DNA of 64,000 bases from Ahrensia sp. (GCA_002706335.1 PAKZ01000044.1:1-64000); one strand, 5' to 3'; counted from the first letter of the stretch, positions 1 to 10,146 are shown. A program made the numbers and translations. The notes: generated by a model from the letters alone, not told the origin.

Positions 1-477
<477 letters not shown>

Positions 478-546
478 TCTCATTGCTTATGTCCATGGCG
501 CATGCCGTGGCTGCAAATCCAGCTTCTCATATGTTTGTGCTTCGCC

Positions 547-665
547 GACCTGGTGGTTATGGCGGGGTGGCTGCACCCGATCCCATTCCGAACTCGGCCG
601 TGAAACACCCCAGCGCCGATGGTACTTCGTCTTAAGACGCGGGAGAGTAGGTCGCTGCCAGGTCT
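547..665 (+). rRNA. 5S ribosomal RNA
   Basis: A stretch of about 119 nt starting GACCTGGTGGTTATGGCGGG and ending CTGCCAGGTCT closes into the terminal 5S stem (GACCTGG with CCAGGTC). It carries the conserved loop CCGATCCCATTCCGAACTCG. It lies about 70 nt after 23S, as in alphaproteobacterial rrn operons. Confidence 0.96.
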
Positions 666-707
666 GCCGAGCACAAGCATCATCTTCTCTCTTCGAACCC
701 TTTCTCG

Positions 708-730
708 ACCGTCCGCACAGGCGGTTTTTT
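708..730 (+). terminator. Rho-independent terminator-like hairpin between 5S and tRNA-fMet
   Basis: A 6-bp stem (ACCGTC 708-713 with GGCGGT 720-725, one G-U pair), a 6-nt loop and a run of six T (725-730). The stem is short, so read-through into tRNA-fMet is likely; it may act as a partial terminator or an RNA-processing element. Confidence 0.55.
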
Positions 731-752
731 CAACGGCCGAGTAAAATAATGG

Positions 753-830
<78 letters not shown>

Positions 831-836
831 AGAACG

Positions 837-868
837 ACCCGTTCATCGCAAGATGAGCGGGTTTTTTT
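837..868 (+). terminator. Rho-independent terminator of the rrn operon
   Basis: An 11-bp stem (837-847 with 852-862, one G-U) capped by a GCAA tetraloop and followed by seven T (862-868). It lies directly after tRNA-fMet and ends the rRNA transcript. Confidence 0.9.
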
Positions 869-1039
869 GTGCCTTGATTCGGGGGCACTACCCTTTTGTC
901 CCATATCTGCAGGAATGGCAGGCCGAACGCGCCGCTGTCCGTTCGATTTGGTTCGTCGCACGGCCTCCGTCAGATAAGCCCGGAAGTCCGAATTCCGTCG
1001 TCGCGAGCCGCCTTATATCCTTCAGTTACCCAAAACGGA

Positions 1040-1168
1040 TTGTAAATTTGCGATTGTTTATATGCATAAATAGGAATATATAATCTGGCAGCGATACAGG
1101 CTCTCCGGTCGCGTTATATTTATGTGTAAGCGAGCACCGATCGCAGGAGAGCCGCTGTTTGAACCGGG
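1040..1168 (+). promoter_or_regulatory. AT-rich promoter region with inverted repeat upstream of the anion-channel gene
   Basis: The roughly 300 nt between the rrn terminator and the next gene holds no convincing ORF. An AT-rich segment (about 1040-1085) is followed by a perfect 8-bp inverted repeat, GGCTCTCC (1099-1106) and GGAGAGCC (1146-1153), with a 39-nt spacer. The repeat could be an operator or a 5'-UTR stem. No regulator gene is adjacent, so the binding factor is unknown. Confidence 0.35.
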
Positions 1169-2146
1169 ATGGAAGCCGTGCAGAAGGAAAACTTGGAGAT
1201 CGACAGGCTGGAGAATTTTCCGGTCACATTCTTTGCGGTCGTCATGGGCATGCTCGGCCTCACCCTGGCGGCCCACGCCACAGAAACGGCATTGGGCGCG
1301 TCCCCGATCGTTTCCGTCATCGTCTTGGTGGTGTCGGTGATGATCATGATCGCTGTGTCGGCGTTCTATGCCGCCAAGGCTTTTATGCGACGCGGGGCAG
1401 TCGCCGAGGAATGGGCGCATCCGGTCAAGATCGCCTTCTTTCCGGCGATCTCGATTTCGATCCTTTTGCTGTCGATTGCCGTCGTGCCGCATCATCGAGG
1501 GATCGCGACGGCGCTTTGGATCCTCGGCGTTGTCGGACAGGGGGCGCTTACGCTGAGCGTTGTCGCCAACTGGATCGGGCACCGTACGTTCCAGACGATT
1601 CATATCGGGCCGGCATGGTTCATTCCGGCGGTCGGCAATGTCGTCGTTCCGGTCGCGGGCGCGCAGTTGGGTTTCTTCGAGATCTCGTGGCTGTTCTTTT
1701 CGGCCGGGCTCGTTTTCTGGATCGTCCTGCTGACCCTGGTGATGAACCGGCTGATCTTCCATGATCCGCTGCCGGCGCGGTTGCTGCCGACGCTGGTCAT
1801 CCTGATCGCTCCGCCGGCGGTCGCATTTCTCGCCTATACGCGCCTGACCGGCGATATCGACGCATTCGCGCGCATCCTGCTCAATTCGGGCTATGTCTTT
1901 TCGGCGATCGTGGCGACGCAGATCGCCAAATTCACCCGGCTGCCCTTCGCGCTGTCCTGGTGGGCGCTGTCCTTCCCCGTCGCCGCGCTGACCATCGCCT
2001 CGCTTTCCTACGCGCAGCTGACCGGTTCACTTGCGCACCAGTTCATCGCCGGCATTCTCATGACCGCCCTTGTGGTGATTGTTGTGGTGCTGCTCTATAA
2101 AACCACAACCGCCATCACCGCGCGGAATATATGCCGGCCCGAATGA
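1169..2146 (+). CDS. SLAC1/TehA-family anion channel or C4-dicarboxylate transporter-like membrane protein
   Basis: A 325-aa, very hydrophobic protein with about ten membrane segments. The N-terminal FPVTFFAVVMGMLGL segment resembles the first helix of the TehA/SLAC1 voltage-dependent anion channel family (FP..FG.VMG.SGL). Length agrees with TehA-like proteins. Members pass small anions or weak organic acids across the inner membrane; the actual ion here is not predictable. ATG 1169 has no good ribosome-binding site (AGGAGA is 18 nt away), so a GTG at 1178 is an alternative start. The gene is followed after 26 nt by the AhpD-like gene. Confidence 0.75.
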   Translation: MEAVQKENLEIDRLENFPVTFFAVVMGMLGLTLAAHATETALGASPIVSVIVLVVSVMIMIAVSAFYAAKAFMRRGAVAEEWAHPVKIAFFPAISISILLLSIAVVPHHRGIATALWILGVVGQGALTLSVVANWIGHRTFQTIHIGPAWFIPAVGNVVVPVAGAQLGFFEISWLFFSAGLVFWIVLLTLVMNRLIFHDPLPARLLPTLVILIAPPAVAFLAYTRLTGDIDAFARILLNSGYVFSAIVATQIAKFTRLPFALSWWALSFPVAALTIASLSYAQLTGSLAHQFIAGILMTALVVIVVVLLYKTTTAITARNICRPE

Positions 2147-2172
2147 TTGTCGGCGGCTAAGGGAGGAACAAC

Positions 2173-2751
2173 ATGGCGACGCCGAACGCGCATCCGGTCT
2201 GTCGTTTTCCTGTGCCGAAACTTGAGGATTTGCCGGCGGATATTCGCGAGCAGATCGAGGCCGTCGAGGAGAAGTCGGGTTTCATCCCGAATGTGTTTAT
2301 CGCGCTGGCGCGTAGGCCTGACGAGTTTCGCGCTTTCTTCGCCTACCACGACGCGCTTATGGAGAAGCCGGGAAACCTTACGAAGGCGGAGCGCGAGATG
2401 ATTGTGGTTGCGACCTCGGCCGCAAACCAGTGCCAGTATTGCGTCATCGCGCATGGGGCGATCCTGCGAATCCGGGCGAAGAACCCGCTGATCGCGGAAC
2501 AGATCGCAGCGAATTATCGCAAGGCCGATATTACGCCGCGCCAGCGGTCCATGCTGGATTTCGCCATGAAGGTGGCACAGAAATCCTATGAAATTGGCGA
2601 AGGTGACTTCGCCGAACTCGGCAAGCATGGGCTAGCGGAGGAGGATGCCTGGGATATTGCGGCAATCTCGGCCTTTTTCGGCATGTCGAACCGCATGGCG
2701 AATGTGATGAGCATGCGTACCAACGACGAATTCTACATGCTCGGGCGCTGA
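2173..2751 (+). CDS. Carboxymuconolactone decarboxylase/AhpD-like peroxidase-related protein
   Basis: A 192-aa protein of the AhpD-like superfamily. It carries the redox motif C87-Q-Y-C90 followed by H94 (CQYCVIAHG), the site that supports thiol-dependent peroxidase activity in AhpD. Length and the N-terminal segment match the single-domain 'peroxidase-related enzyme' subgroup rather than true carboxymuconolactone decarboxylase. It is probably cytoplasmic. The start is fixed by GGGAGG 7 nt upstream of ATG 2173. It may be cotranscribed with the anion-channel gene. A role in peroxide or organic hydroperoxide reduction is inferred from the motif only. Confidence 0.8.
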   Translation: MATPNAHPVCRFPVPKLEDLPADIREQIEAVEEKSGFIPNVFIALARRPDEFRAFFAYHDALMEKPGNLTKAEREMIVVATSAANQCQYCVIAHGAILRIRAKNPLIAEQIAANYRKADITPRQRSMLDFAMKVAQKSYEIGEGDFAELGKHGLAEEDAWDIAAISAFFGMSNRMANVMSMRTNDEFYMLGR

Positions 2752-2952
2752 TCCATCGGGCTCGCACCGGCGGAACCACGCAGCTTCGGATGCTTTCGTT
2801 ACCAGTTCGCCATTCGTCGCTGTTGATCAAGTAACAATTTTAGGATTGACTGTTCCCATCCGGCGAATGGGCGTTGAGGAGCGCATACTGTTCGCGGGGT
2901 TGTTTCGGAAGCGCAGGAGGGCGTGGCCGAAACAAGGGAGGAAAAGAACATA

Positions 2953-4932
2953 ATGCCGTCAACGGTGCAGGCCGGGGCGCGAGCTCTGGACACCTTCCCG
3001 CAATATCTGCTGTGGAACGCGGAACGGTTCAGTACGCGAACCGCGATGCGGCACAAGGACCATAGCATCTGGAAAAGCTGGAACTGGGCGGAACTCGCCG
3101 CCGAGATCCGGGCTTTTTCGCTCGGTCTCCGGGCGATCGGGCTGCAGTCCGGGGACAAGGTGGCGATCGTCGGTCACAACCGTCCGCGGCTTTACTGGAC
3201 CTTCGCGGCGGTACAGGCGCTGGGTGGCGTGCCGGTGCCGGTCTATGCAGATTCGGTCGCGGAGGAGATGGTCTATGTGCTGAACCATGCCGGCGTCCGT
3301 TTCGCGGTCTGCCAGGACCAGGAGCAGGTCGACAAGGTTCTTTCGATGGCGGACGAACTAAAGGACCTGCACAAGATTGTTTATGATGAGGGGCGGGGGT
3401 TGCACGACTACAATCACAACAACCTCCATTCCATCGATGCGATCGAGCGGGCGGGGCGGGAGATATTTGCGCGGGAGGGGGATGCGGCGTGGAAGGCCGG
3501 GATTGCGGCGGGCAAGGGGGGGGACCTCGCCGTCATGCTCTATACGTCGGGGACGACCGGCAAGCCGAAGGGCGTCATGCTGTCTTTCGACAATCTGGTC
3601 ATCTCGGCGCGCAACGGGAACGCGTTCGACAATCTGAGCGAATCGGATTCGGTGTTGTCCTACCTGCCGCTCGCCTGGGTCGGCGACCATGTGTTCTCTT
3701 ATGCCCAGGCCTATGTGGGCGGCTATTGCGTCTGCTGCCCGGAAAGCCCGGAAACCGTCGACAGCGACCGCCGCGAGATCGCGCCATCCTATTTCTTCGC
3801 GCCGCCGCGCGTCTTCGAGAACCTGCTGACCGCGGTGATGGTACGCATGGAGGATGCCGGGCCAACGAAGAAGCGTATGTTCGACTATTTCATGGCGCAT
3901 GCGCGCCGGGTCGGCGAACCGATCCTGAATGGCGAGACGGTCGGCTTTTTCGACCGGCTCAAATACCGGCTCGGCGAATTCCTGGTCTACGGGCCGCTGA
4001 AGAACCGCATGGGTTTCCTGCGGATGCGGGTCGGTTACACGGCGGGTGAGGCGATCGGGCCGGAGATTTTCCGCTTCTACCGGTCGCTGGGTCTCAATCT
4101 GAAGCAGCTCTACGGACAGACCGAGGCTTCGGTCTATATCTCGGCACAGCCGGACGGCGAAATCCGCGCCGACACAGTCGGCCGGCCGTCGCCGGATGTG
4201 GAGATCCGTATCGAGGAAAATGGCGAGGTCCTATACCGCTCGCCTGGCGTCTTCGTCGGTTATTACAAGAATGAAGAGGCGACGCGCGAGACCAAGACCA
4301 GCGACAACTGGGTGCATACGGGTGATGCCGGCTTCTTCGACCATGAAGGCCATTTGCGGATCATCGACCGCGCCAAGGATGTCGGCAAGCTGAATGACGG
4401 TTCCCTGTTCGCGCCGAAGTATATCGAGAACAAGCTCAAATTCTTCCCGAACATCAAGGAGGCGGTGGCTTTCGGAGATGGCCGCGACGTCTGCACGGTG
4501 TTCCTGAATATCGACCTTACGGCGGTCGGCAATTGGGCCGAGCGCAACAACATCTCCTATGCCTCCTATCAGGAACTGGCGCAGCACCCGCGGGTCTATG
4601 CGATGATGGAGGAGCATGTGGCGCAGGTAAACCGCGACCTCGCCAGCGAGGACACGATGGCGGGGTCGCAGATCGCCCGGTTCCTCGTCCTGCACAAGGA
4701 ACTGGACGCCGATGACGGCGAACTGACCCGCACGCAGAAAGTGCGCCGCTCCTTCATCGCCGAGCGCTACGCACCGCTGATCGAGGCGCTCTATGACGGC
4801 TCGACCGAGAAATATGTCGAGACGGAAGTCACTTTCGAGGACGGCCGGAAAGGCAAGATTGTCGCGACTGTGGAGATACGGGAGATGGAGCGGAAGCCTG
4901 CGGCGCCTGCGCAAAAGGAGGCGGCGGAATGA
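2953..4932 (+). CDS. AMP-forming long-chain acyl-CoA synthetase (FadD15-like), Liv-operon type
   Basis: A 659-aa adenylate-forming ligase. The phosphate-binding motif YTSGTTGKPKGVML lies near residue 195, LYGQTEASVY near 385 and the TGDAGFFDHEGHLRIIDR hinge region near 465. It should convert a carboxylic acid to its acyl-CoA with ATP in the cytoplasm. The start was moved from GTG 2923 to ATG 2953 because AAGGGAGG (2934-2941) sits 11 nt before that ATG. It is the first gene of a seven-gene operon and overlaps livG by 4 nt (ATGA), which ties the enzyme to whatever acid the importer brings in. Aromatic or branched acids are plausible substrates, by context only. Confidence 0.88.
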   Translation: MPSTVQAGARALDTFPQYLLWNAERFSTRTAMRHKDHSIWKSWNWAELAAEIRAFSLGLRAIGLQSGDKVAIVGHNRPRLYWTFAAVQALGGVPVPVYADSVAEEMVYVLNHAGVRFAVCQDQEQVDKVLSMADELKDLHKIVYDEGRGLHDYNHNNLHSIDAIERAGREIFAREGDAAWKAGIAAGKGGDLAVMLYTSGTTGKPKGVMLSFDNLVISARNGNAFDNLSESDSVLSYLPLAWVGDHVFSYAQAYVGGYCVCCPESPETVDSDRREIAPSYFFAPPRVFENLLTAVMVRMEDAGPTKKRMFDYFMAHARRVGEPILNGETVGFFDRLKYRLGEFLVYGPLKNRMGFLRMRVGYTAGEAIGPEIFRFYRSLGLNLKQLYGQTEASVYISAQPDGEIRADTVGRPSPDVEIRIEENGEVLYRSPGVFVGYYKNEEATRETKTSDNWVHTGDAGFFDHEGHLRIIDRAKDVGKLNDGSLFAPKYIENKLKFFPNIKEAVAFGDGRDVCTVFLNIDLTAVGNWAERNNISYASYQELAQHPRVYAMMEEHVAQVNRDLASEDTMAGSQIARFLVLHKELDADDGELTRTQKVRRSFIAERYAPLIEALYDGSTEKYVETEVTFEDGRKGKIVATVEIREMERKPAAPAQKEAAE

Positions 4933-5762
4933 ACGTGCATCTTCAGGAGGATCTGTCGAAGCACACATTGCGCGCCGATGACGGCATCGCCAAGGGGGCT
5001 GATCTGCTGAAGGTGGAGAATATCTCGCTGTCCTTCGGCGGGGTGAAGGCGATCACCGACATCTCCTTCGATATCAAGAAGGGCGAGATCCGCGCGATCA
5101 TCGGACCGAATGGCGCCGGCAAGACGTCGATGCTCAACGTCATCAACGGTTTCTACTTCCCGCAGCAGGGTACGATCACCTTTCGCGGCGAAAAACGCCG
5201 CCGAGCACGGGCGTCGGAGACCGCCCGCGACGGCATCGCGCGTACTTTCCAGAACATCGCGCTGTTCAAGGGCATGTCGACGCTCGACAACATCATGACC
5301 GGCCGCATCACTCTGCAAAAACGCAGTTTGTTGTGGCACGCGCTGTGGAAAGGGCCGGCCGAGCGCGAGGAGATCGAACATCGCGAGGCGGTGGAACGGA
5401 TCATCGACTTTCTCGAGATCGAGCATATCCGCAAGACGCCGGTCGGGCGGTTGCCCTACGGGCTGCAAAAGCGGGTCGAACTGGGCCGCGCGCTCGCGGC
5501 GGACCCGGCGCTGTTGCTGCTCGACGAGCCGATGGCGGGCATGAACCTGGAGGAGAAGGCGGATATGAGCCGCTTCATCCTCGACGTGAACCAGCAATAC
5601 GGCACCACCATCGCCCTGATCGAACACGACATGGGTGTGGTGATGGATCTTTCGGACCGGGTGGTGGTGCTGGATTACGGCAAGAAGATCGGAGACGGCA
5701 CGCCGGACGAGGTGCGCAACAATCCGGACGTGATCGACGCCTATCTGGGCGTCCCGCATTGA
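4929..5762 (+). CDS. livG: Branched-chain amino acid-type ABC transporter ATP-binding protein LivG
   Basis: A 277-aa nucleotide-binding subunit. Walker A is GPNGAGKTS (residues 59-67), followed by the LPYGLQKRVELGRAL signature and Walker B with LLLLDEPMAGMN. The signature is LPYGLQ rather than LSGGQ, as in many LivG proteins. The C-terminal GDGTPDEVRNNPDVIDAYLG tail is typical of LivG. About 30 extra N-terminal residues precede the ABC domain. It overlaps the preceding acyl-CoA ligase by ATGA and is followed 13 nt later by livH. Confidence 0.93.
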   Translation: MNVHLQEDLSKHTLRADDGIAKGADLLKVENISLSFGGVKAITDISFDIKKGEIRAIIGPNGAGKTSMLNVINGFYFPQQGTITFRGEKRRRARASETARDGIARTFQNIALFKGMSTLDNIMTGRITLQKRSLLWHALWKGPAEREEIEHREAVERIIDFLEIEHIRKTPVGRLPYGLQKRVELGRALAADPALLLLDEPMAGMNLEEKADMSRFILDVNQQYGTTIALIEHDMGVVMDLSDRVVVLDYGKKIGDGTPDEVRNNPDVIDAYLGVPH

Positions 5763-5775
5763 GGAGAACGAGACA

Positions 5776-6729
5776 TTGCTGAGCGAAATCTTCGTCGAAC
5801 CCTTCGCGGACATGGTCGCGGCACCGGACTTCCTGATGCAGGTGCTTTGGGAAGGGCTGGTTTCCGGAATCCTCTATGCGCTGATCGCTCTCGGCTTCGT
5901 GCTGATCTACCGCTCGTCGCGCATCTTCAATTTCGCGCAGGGCATCATGGTCGTATTCGCCGCGCTGACGCTGGTGGGCCTGCACGAGGCAGGCGTGCCG
6001 GCATGGGTGTCGGTCGTGCTGACGCTGGGCGTCATGTTCGTCCTGGCGGTCGTCGTCGAGCGCGTCGTGTTGCGACCGCTGGTCGGCCAGCCCGACATCA
6101 TCCTTTTCATGGCGACAATCGGCATCACGCTGTTCCTGATCGGCTTCGGGGAAATCATCTTCGGCGGCGAGAACAAGGTCATGATCACGCAGGAACTCGG
6201 CATTCCGACGGATTCGGTGGTGTTCGAACCGTTCGGCGGATTGTTGATCCTGGAGCAGAAGGACATCACGGCCGCAGGCATCGCGGCGCTGCTGGTGATC
6301 GGTTTGCTGTTGTTCCTCAACAAGACTCGGATGGGCCGCGCGATCCGGGCGCTTGGCGACGACCACCAGGCGGCGATGTCCGTCGGGATATCGCTGCAGA
6401 CGATCTGGGTGCTGGTCTGGTTCATTGCCGGCATCATCGCGCTGGTGACGGGCATCGCATGGGGTGCGCGCGCCGGCGTCAGTTTTGCTCTGGAGGTTAT
6501 CGCCTACAAGGCGCTGCCGGTGCTGATGCTCGGCGGACTGGAATCGATCAGCGGCGCCATCGTCGGCGGACTGATGATCGGGATGCTGGAGAAGCTGTTC
6601 GAGATCTATTGGGGCCAGCCTCTGCTTGGCGGCAACACCGAAACCTGGTTCGCCTTCATGCTGGCGCTGGTCGTCCTGCTGTTCAGGCCGCAGGGCCTGT
6701 TCGGCGAACGCATCATCGAGCGGGTATGA
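5776..6729 (+). CDS. livH: Branched-chain amino acid-type ABC transporter permease LivH
   Basis: A 317-aa inner-membrane permease. The N-terminal block GILYALIALGFVLIYRSS followed by FNFAQG is diagnostic of LivH. The start is TTG 5776, backed by GAGGAG at 5761-5766. It pairs with LivM to form the channel. A 70-nt gap separates it from livM. Confidence 0.92.
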   Translation: MLSEIFVEPFADMVAAPDFLMQVLWEGLVSGILYALIALGFVLIYRSSRIFNFAQGIMVVFAALTLVGLHEAGVPAWVSVVLTLGVMFVLAVVVERVVLRPLVGQPDIILFMATIGITLFLIGFGEIIFGGENKVMITQELGIPTDSVVFEPFGGLLILEQKDITAAGIAALLVIGLLLFLNKTRMGRAIRALGDDHQAAMSVGISLQTIWVLVWFIAGIIALVTGIAWGARAGVSFALEVIAYKALPVLMLGGLESISGAIVGGLMIGMLEKLFEIYWGQPLLGGNTETWFAFMLALVVLLFRPQGLFGERIIERV

Positions 6730-6799
6730 GCGGGATGGTGATCAAGCAAACGATGGCAAGAACCGACGTTTCAGCCGCGCGTGACGGGGAGGCCGGCTG

Positions 6800-7876
6800 A
6801 TGTTTTACCGTACGGCGGGCCAGTTCAAGACAAGCTATTCGGCTGACCAGGCGCTCTTCCCGGTCCGACAGGACGCGGTACTGCTCATTGTCATTCTGGC
6901 GTTTGCGTGGATCATCTTCCCGCTAACGGCCAGCGAGTTCACCTTCCAGACGCTCCTGATTCCGATCCTGATCTATTCGCTCGCGGCGCTCGGTTTGAAT
7001 ATCCTCACCGGCTATGCCGGCCAGCTGAGCCTCGGCACTGGGGCGTTCATGGGCGTCGGCGCCTATGCCTGCTACAAGATGGTCACGCTGATGCCGTGGA
7101 TGAACCCGATCGTGGCGATCCTGCTGTCGGGCGTTTTCAGCGCGGGGATCGGCGTCGTGTTCGGTATCCCGAGCCTGCGTATCAAGGGCTTCTATCTCGC
7201 CATTGCGACGCTCGCCGCGCAATTCTTCCTGGTCTGGTTGTTCGAGAAATGGGCGTGGCTCTACAATTATAATGCGTCCGGCGCGATCCAGGTGCCGAAC
7301 CTGGATATGTTCGGCGTCTATGTCGCGGGGCCGCAGGCCACCTCCTTCACGCAATATTATGTCGTGCTCGCGATCGTGTCGCTGTTGACCTGGGTCTGCA
7401 TCAACCTGACCCGCGGACGGCCGGGGCGGACCTGGAAGGCGACGCGGGACATGGACATTGCCGCGGAGCTGATCGGCATCGACCTGATGCGCTCGAAGCT
7501 GACCGCGTTCGCGGTCTCGAGCTACATCGTCGGGGTGGCCGGCGCCCTGTTCGTCTTCATGTGGCGCGGTGCGGCGGAGCCGAACCTGTTCGATATCCCG
7601 CTGAGTTTCCGCATCCTGTTCATCGCCATCATCGGCGGCCTCGGTTCGGTTCTCGGCAATTACCTCGGCGCGATCCTGATCGTCGGATTGCCGGTGGTCC
7701 TGGGCATTGTCCCGGAAGCGCTCGGGCTGGAAATCACATCGGCCACCGTCGAGCATCTCAATGTGATGATCGTTGGCGGGCTCATCATCTTCTTTCTGAT
7801 CATCGAGCCGCACGGCCTTGCGCAGCTGTGGCGTCTCATTCGCGAGAAACTCATCATCTGGCCGTTCCCGCACTAG
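6800..7876 (+). CDS. livM: Branched-chain amino acid-type ABC transporter permease LivM
   Basis: A 358-aa membrane permease with the LivM signature AALGLNILTGYAGQLSLG near residue 65 and a cytoplasmic coupling segment ATRDMDIAAELIGIDL near residue 215. ATG 6800 is preceded by GGGGAGG (6786-6792). It is the second permease of the Liv importer and is followed by the binding-protein gene after 51 nt. Confidence 0.92.
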   Translation: MFYRTAGQFKTSYSADQALFPVRQDAVLLIVILAFAWIIFPLTASEFTFQTLLIPILIYSLAALGLNILTGYAGQLSLGTGAFMGVGAYACYKMVTLMPWMNPIVAILLSGVFSAGIGVVFGIPSLRIKGFYLAIATLAAQFFLVWLFEKWAWLYNYNASGAIQVPNLDMFGVYVAGPQATSFTQYYVVLAIVSLLTWVCINLTRGRPGRTWKATRDMDIAAELIGIDLMRSKLTAFAVSSYIVGVAGALFVFMWRGAAEPNLFDIPLSFRILFIAIIGGLGSVLGNYLGAILIVGLPVVLGIVPEALGLEITSATVEHLNVMIVGGLIIFFLIIEPHGLAQLWRLIREKLIIWPFPH

Positions 7877-7927
7877 GGCCCGGCCAACAACCGACGAAAC
7901 TTCGTCATGATATCAATGGGAGGATCT

Positions 7928-9220
7928 ATGATGAGAATGACTGCCAAACTGCTTGCCGCCGCTGTGGTGGCGGCCGTCGCGGGTAGCACCGCGTCGGCGG
8001 AGAGCATCTACGCCCCGAACCTCAGCTACCGGACCGGTCCGTTCGCGGCCACCGGCATTCCGCTGATGAATGGCCAGAAAGACTACATCGACATGCTCAA
8101 CGCCCGCGATGGAGGAATCGGCGGCGTGACGGTCGATTTCGACGAGTGCGAAACCGGCTATTCCACCGAGAAGGGCGTCGAGTGCTATGAGAAAACCAAG
8201 GGTAAGGCGATCGTTACGCAGCCTTGGTCCACCGGTATCACCCTGCAGGTGCTTCCGAAAACGAATGTCGACGAGATTCCGATCCTCGCTCCGGGCTATG
8301 GCTTCTCGCCGATGGCCGACGGCAAGGTGTTCAAGTGGGCCTTCAACGCTCCGTCGAGCTACTGGGACGGCGCCTCGATGATCCTGCAGTATATCGACAG
8401 CCAGGATGGCCTGAAGGGAAAGAAGATCGCGTTCCTGCATCTCGACCATCCTTTCGGCAAGGAGCCGTTGCCCTTCCTTGAAAAGAAGGCGGCCGAGCAG
8501 GGCTTCGAACTTGTGCCGATCCCGGTCGGTCTCAAGGAGATGCAGAACCAGTCAGCCCAGTGGCTGCAGATCCGCCGCGAGCGTCCGGACTATGTCGTGA
8601 TGTGGGGCTGGGGCGCTATGAACGCCGGCGCCATCACCGAAGCGGTGAAGACCAAGTTCCCGATGGATCATTTCATCGGCGTGTGGTGGTCCGGTCATGA
8701 CGCCGATCTCGACCTCGTCGGCGAGGAAGGCAAGGGCTACAAGTCGATCAGCTGGTCCTTCCCGGAACTGGATGCGCCGGTCATGGCCGATATCAAGAAA
8801 TATGTCGTCGACCCCGGCAATTCCCAGTCGAACGAGAAGGAAATGCAGGGCGTGTTCTATGGCCGCGGCCTCGTGATCTCGATGATCCTCGCGGAGGGCA
8901 TCAAGGCGGCCCAGGACCATTTCGGCACTGCGGCGATCGACGCCACCCAGCTGCGCTGGGGGCTTGAGAACCTCGACGTCACCGAGGAGCGCCTCGCCGA
9001 ACTCGGAATGACCGGCATGGTGCCGCCCTTCAAGACGTCCTGCTCCGACCACACCGGGCATTCCGGCGGCTGGATGCTGGAATGGGACGGCGCGAAATTC
9101 GTCAAGGTTTCCGATCTGCTGAAGCCGGAAACGGACGCGATCGCCGCGCTTGAGGTCGAAAAGGCCAAGGAATATGCCGACGCCAACGCGCCGTGGCCGA
9201 TGAACGACGACTGCAACTAA
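7928..9220 (+). CDS. livK: Periplasmic substrate-binding protein of the Liv-type transporter
   Basis: About 430 aa. The signal peptide begins MMRMTAKLLAAAVVAAVAG, with predicted cleavage after TASA. The mature part has the Leu/Ile/Val-binding-protein fold (periplasmic binding protein 6 type), including GKKIAFLHLDHPFGKE and the RPDYVVMWGWGAMNAGA region. ATG 7928 (or 7931) is preferred over ATG 7907 because GGGAGG at 7918-7923 precedes it. Family members in operons with acyl-CoA ligases often bind aromatic or other organic acids rather than amino acids, so the ligand is uncertain. A strong hairpin follows the gene (9240-9264). Confidence 0.88.
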   Translation: MMRMTAKLLAAAVVAAVAGSTASAESIYAPNLSYRTGPFAATGIPLMNGQKDYIDMLNARDGGIGGVTVDFDECETGYSTEKGVECYEKTKGKAIVTQPWSTGITLQVLPKTNVDEIPILAPGYGFSPMADGKVFKWAFNAPSSYWDGASMILQYIDSQDGLKGKKIAFLHLDHPFGKEPLPFLEKKAAEQGFELVPIPVGLKEMQNQSAQWLQIRRERPDYVVMWGWGAMNAGAITEAVKTKFPMDHFIGVWWSGHDADLDLVGEEGKGYKSISWSFPELDAPVMADIKKYVVDPGNSQSNEKEMQGVFYGRGLVISMILAEGIKAAQDHFGTAAIDATQLRWGLENLDVTEERLAELGMTGMVPPFKTSCSDHTGHSGGWMLEWDGAKFVKVSDLLKPETDAIAALEVEKAKEYADANAPWPMNDDCN

Positions 9221-9239
9221 GACAGTCGAATCCGACCCC

Positions 9240-9264
9240 GCCGGCGGCGCATGTCGCCGCCGGC
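9240..9264 (+). promoter_or_regulatory. Intercistronic RNA hairpin between binding-protein and livF genes
   Basis: A perfect 10-bp all-GC stem (GCCGGCGGCG with CGCCGCCGGC) and a 5-nt loop, with no T run. Such hairpins after a binding-protein gene usually protect the upstream mRNA from 3' decay and so raise binding-protein output over the downstream genes. That role is inferred here. Confidence 0.6.
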
Positions 9265-9299
9265 AATCGCCTTGCCGTCGCACATGTAGAGAAGAGCCG

Positions 9300-10124
9300 A
9301 TGCTGGATACCGCAACGAACCGGGACACGCTTCTGGCGGTCAACAATATCGAGGTGATCTACAATCACGTGATCCTGGTCCTGAAGGGCGTGTCGCTGAC
9401 CGTGCCACGCGGGGGTATCGTCGCCATTCTGGGCGCGAACGGCGCGGGCAAGACGACGACGTTGAAGGCGATTTCGAACTTGCTGCGCTCCGAGCGCGGC
9501 GAGGTGACCAAGGGCACGATCAGCTTCAAGGGCGAGCAGATCCAGCATCTCACGCCGTCCGAACTGGTGAAGCGAGGCTGCATCCAGGTGATGGAGGGCC
9601 GACACTGTTTCGGCCATCTGACGATCGAGGAAAACCTGATGACCGGCGCGTATACGCGCGGCGACGGCCGGGCCAAGATCGCCGAGGATCTCGACCTGGT
9701 CTACAGCTATTTTCCGCGACTCAAGGAGCGGCGCAAGAGCCAGGCCGGATATACGTCCGGAGGCGAACAACAGATGTGCGCCATCGGGCGAGCGCTGATG
9801 TCGCGGCCGACGACGATCCTGCTCGACGAACCCTCTATGGGGCTGGCGCCGCAACTGGTGGAAGAGATTTTCGAGATCGTACGCGACCTCAACGAAAGGG
9901 AAGGGGTGACTTTCCTTCTGGCGGAGCAGAACACCAATATTGCGCTCCGCTACGCCACCTATGGCTACATCCTCGAATCCGGCCGCGTCGTGATGGACGG
10001 CGACGCGAAGGAATTGCGCGAGAACGAGGATGTGAAGGAGTTCTATCTCGGCATTGGCGGCGAGGGACGCAAATCTTTCCGCGACGTGAAACATTACAAG
10101 CGGCGCAAACGCTGGCTGGCCTGA
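9300..10124 (+). CDS. livF: Branched-chain amino acid-type ABC transporter ATP-binding protein LivF
   Basis: A 274-aa ATPase. Walker A is GANGAGKTT (residues 45-53), the signature is SGGEQQMCAIGRAL and Walker B is ILLDEPSMGLAP. It is the second ATPase of the Liv pair. The C-terminal basic tail (HYKRRKRWLA) is longer than in E. coli LivF. The gene sits 79 nt after the binding-protein gene, separated by a hairpin, and 22 nt before the PaaK-like gene. Confidence 0.92.
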   Translation: MLDTATNRDTLLAVNNIEVIYNHVILVLKGVSLTVPRGGIVAILGANGAGKTTTLKAISNLLRSERGEVTKGTISFKGEQIQHLTPSELVKRGCIQVMEGRHCFGHLTIEENLMTGAYTRGDGRAKIAEDLDLVYSYFPRLKERRKSQAGYTSGGEQQMCAIGRALMSRPTTILLDEPSMGLAPQLVEEIFEIVRDLNEREGVTFLLAEQNTNIALRYATYGYILESGRVVMDGDAKELRENEDVKEFYLGIGGEGRKSFRDVKHYKRRKRWLA

Positions 10125-10146
10125 CGGTCCACCAGGAAGAGGCGAC

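Noticed and set aside
1122-1340. Short ORFs starting at 1122 and 1159 as the first gene after the rrn operon
   Set aside because: They overlap the membrane-protein gene in other frames and have no hydrophobic or domain pattern.
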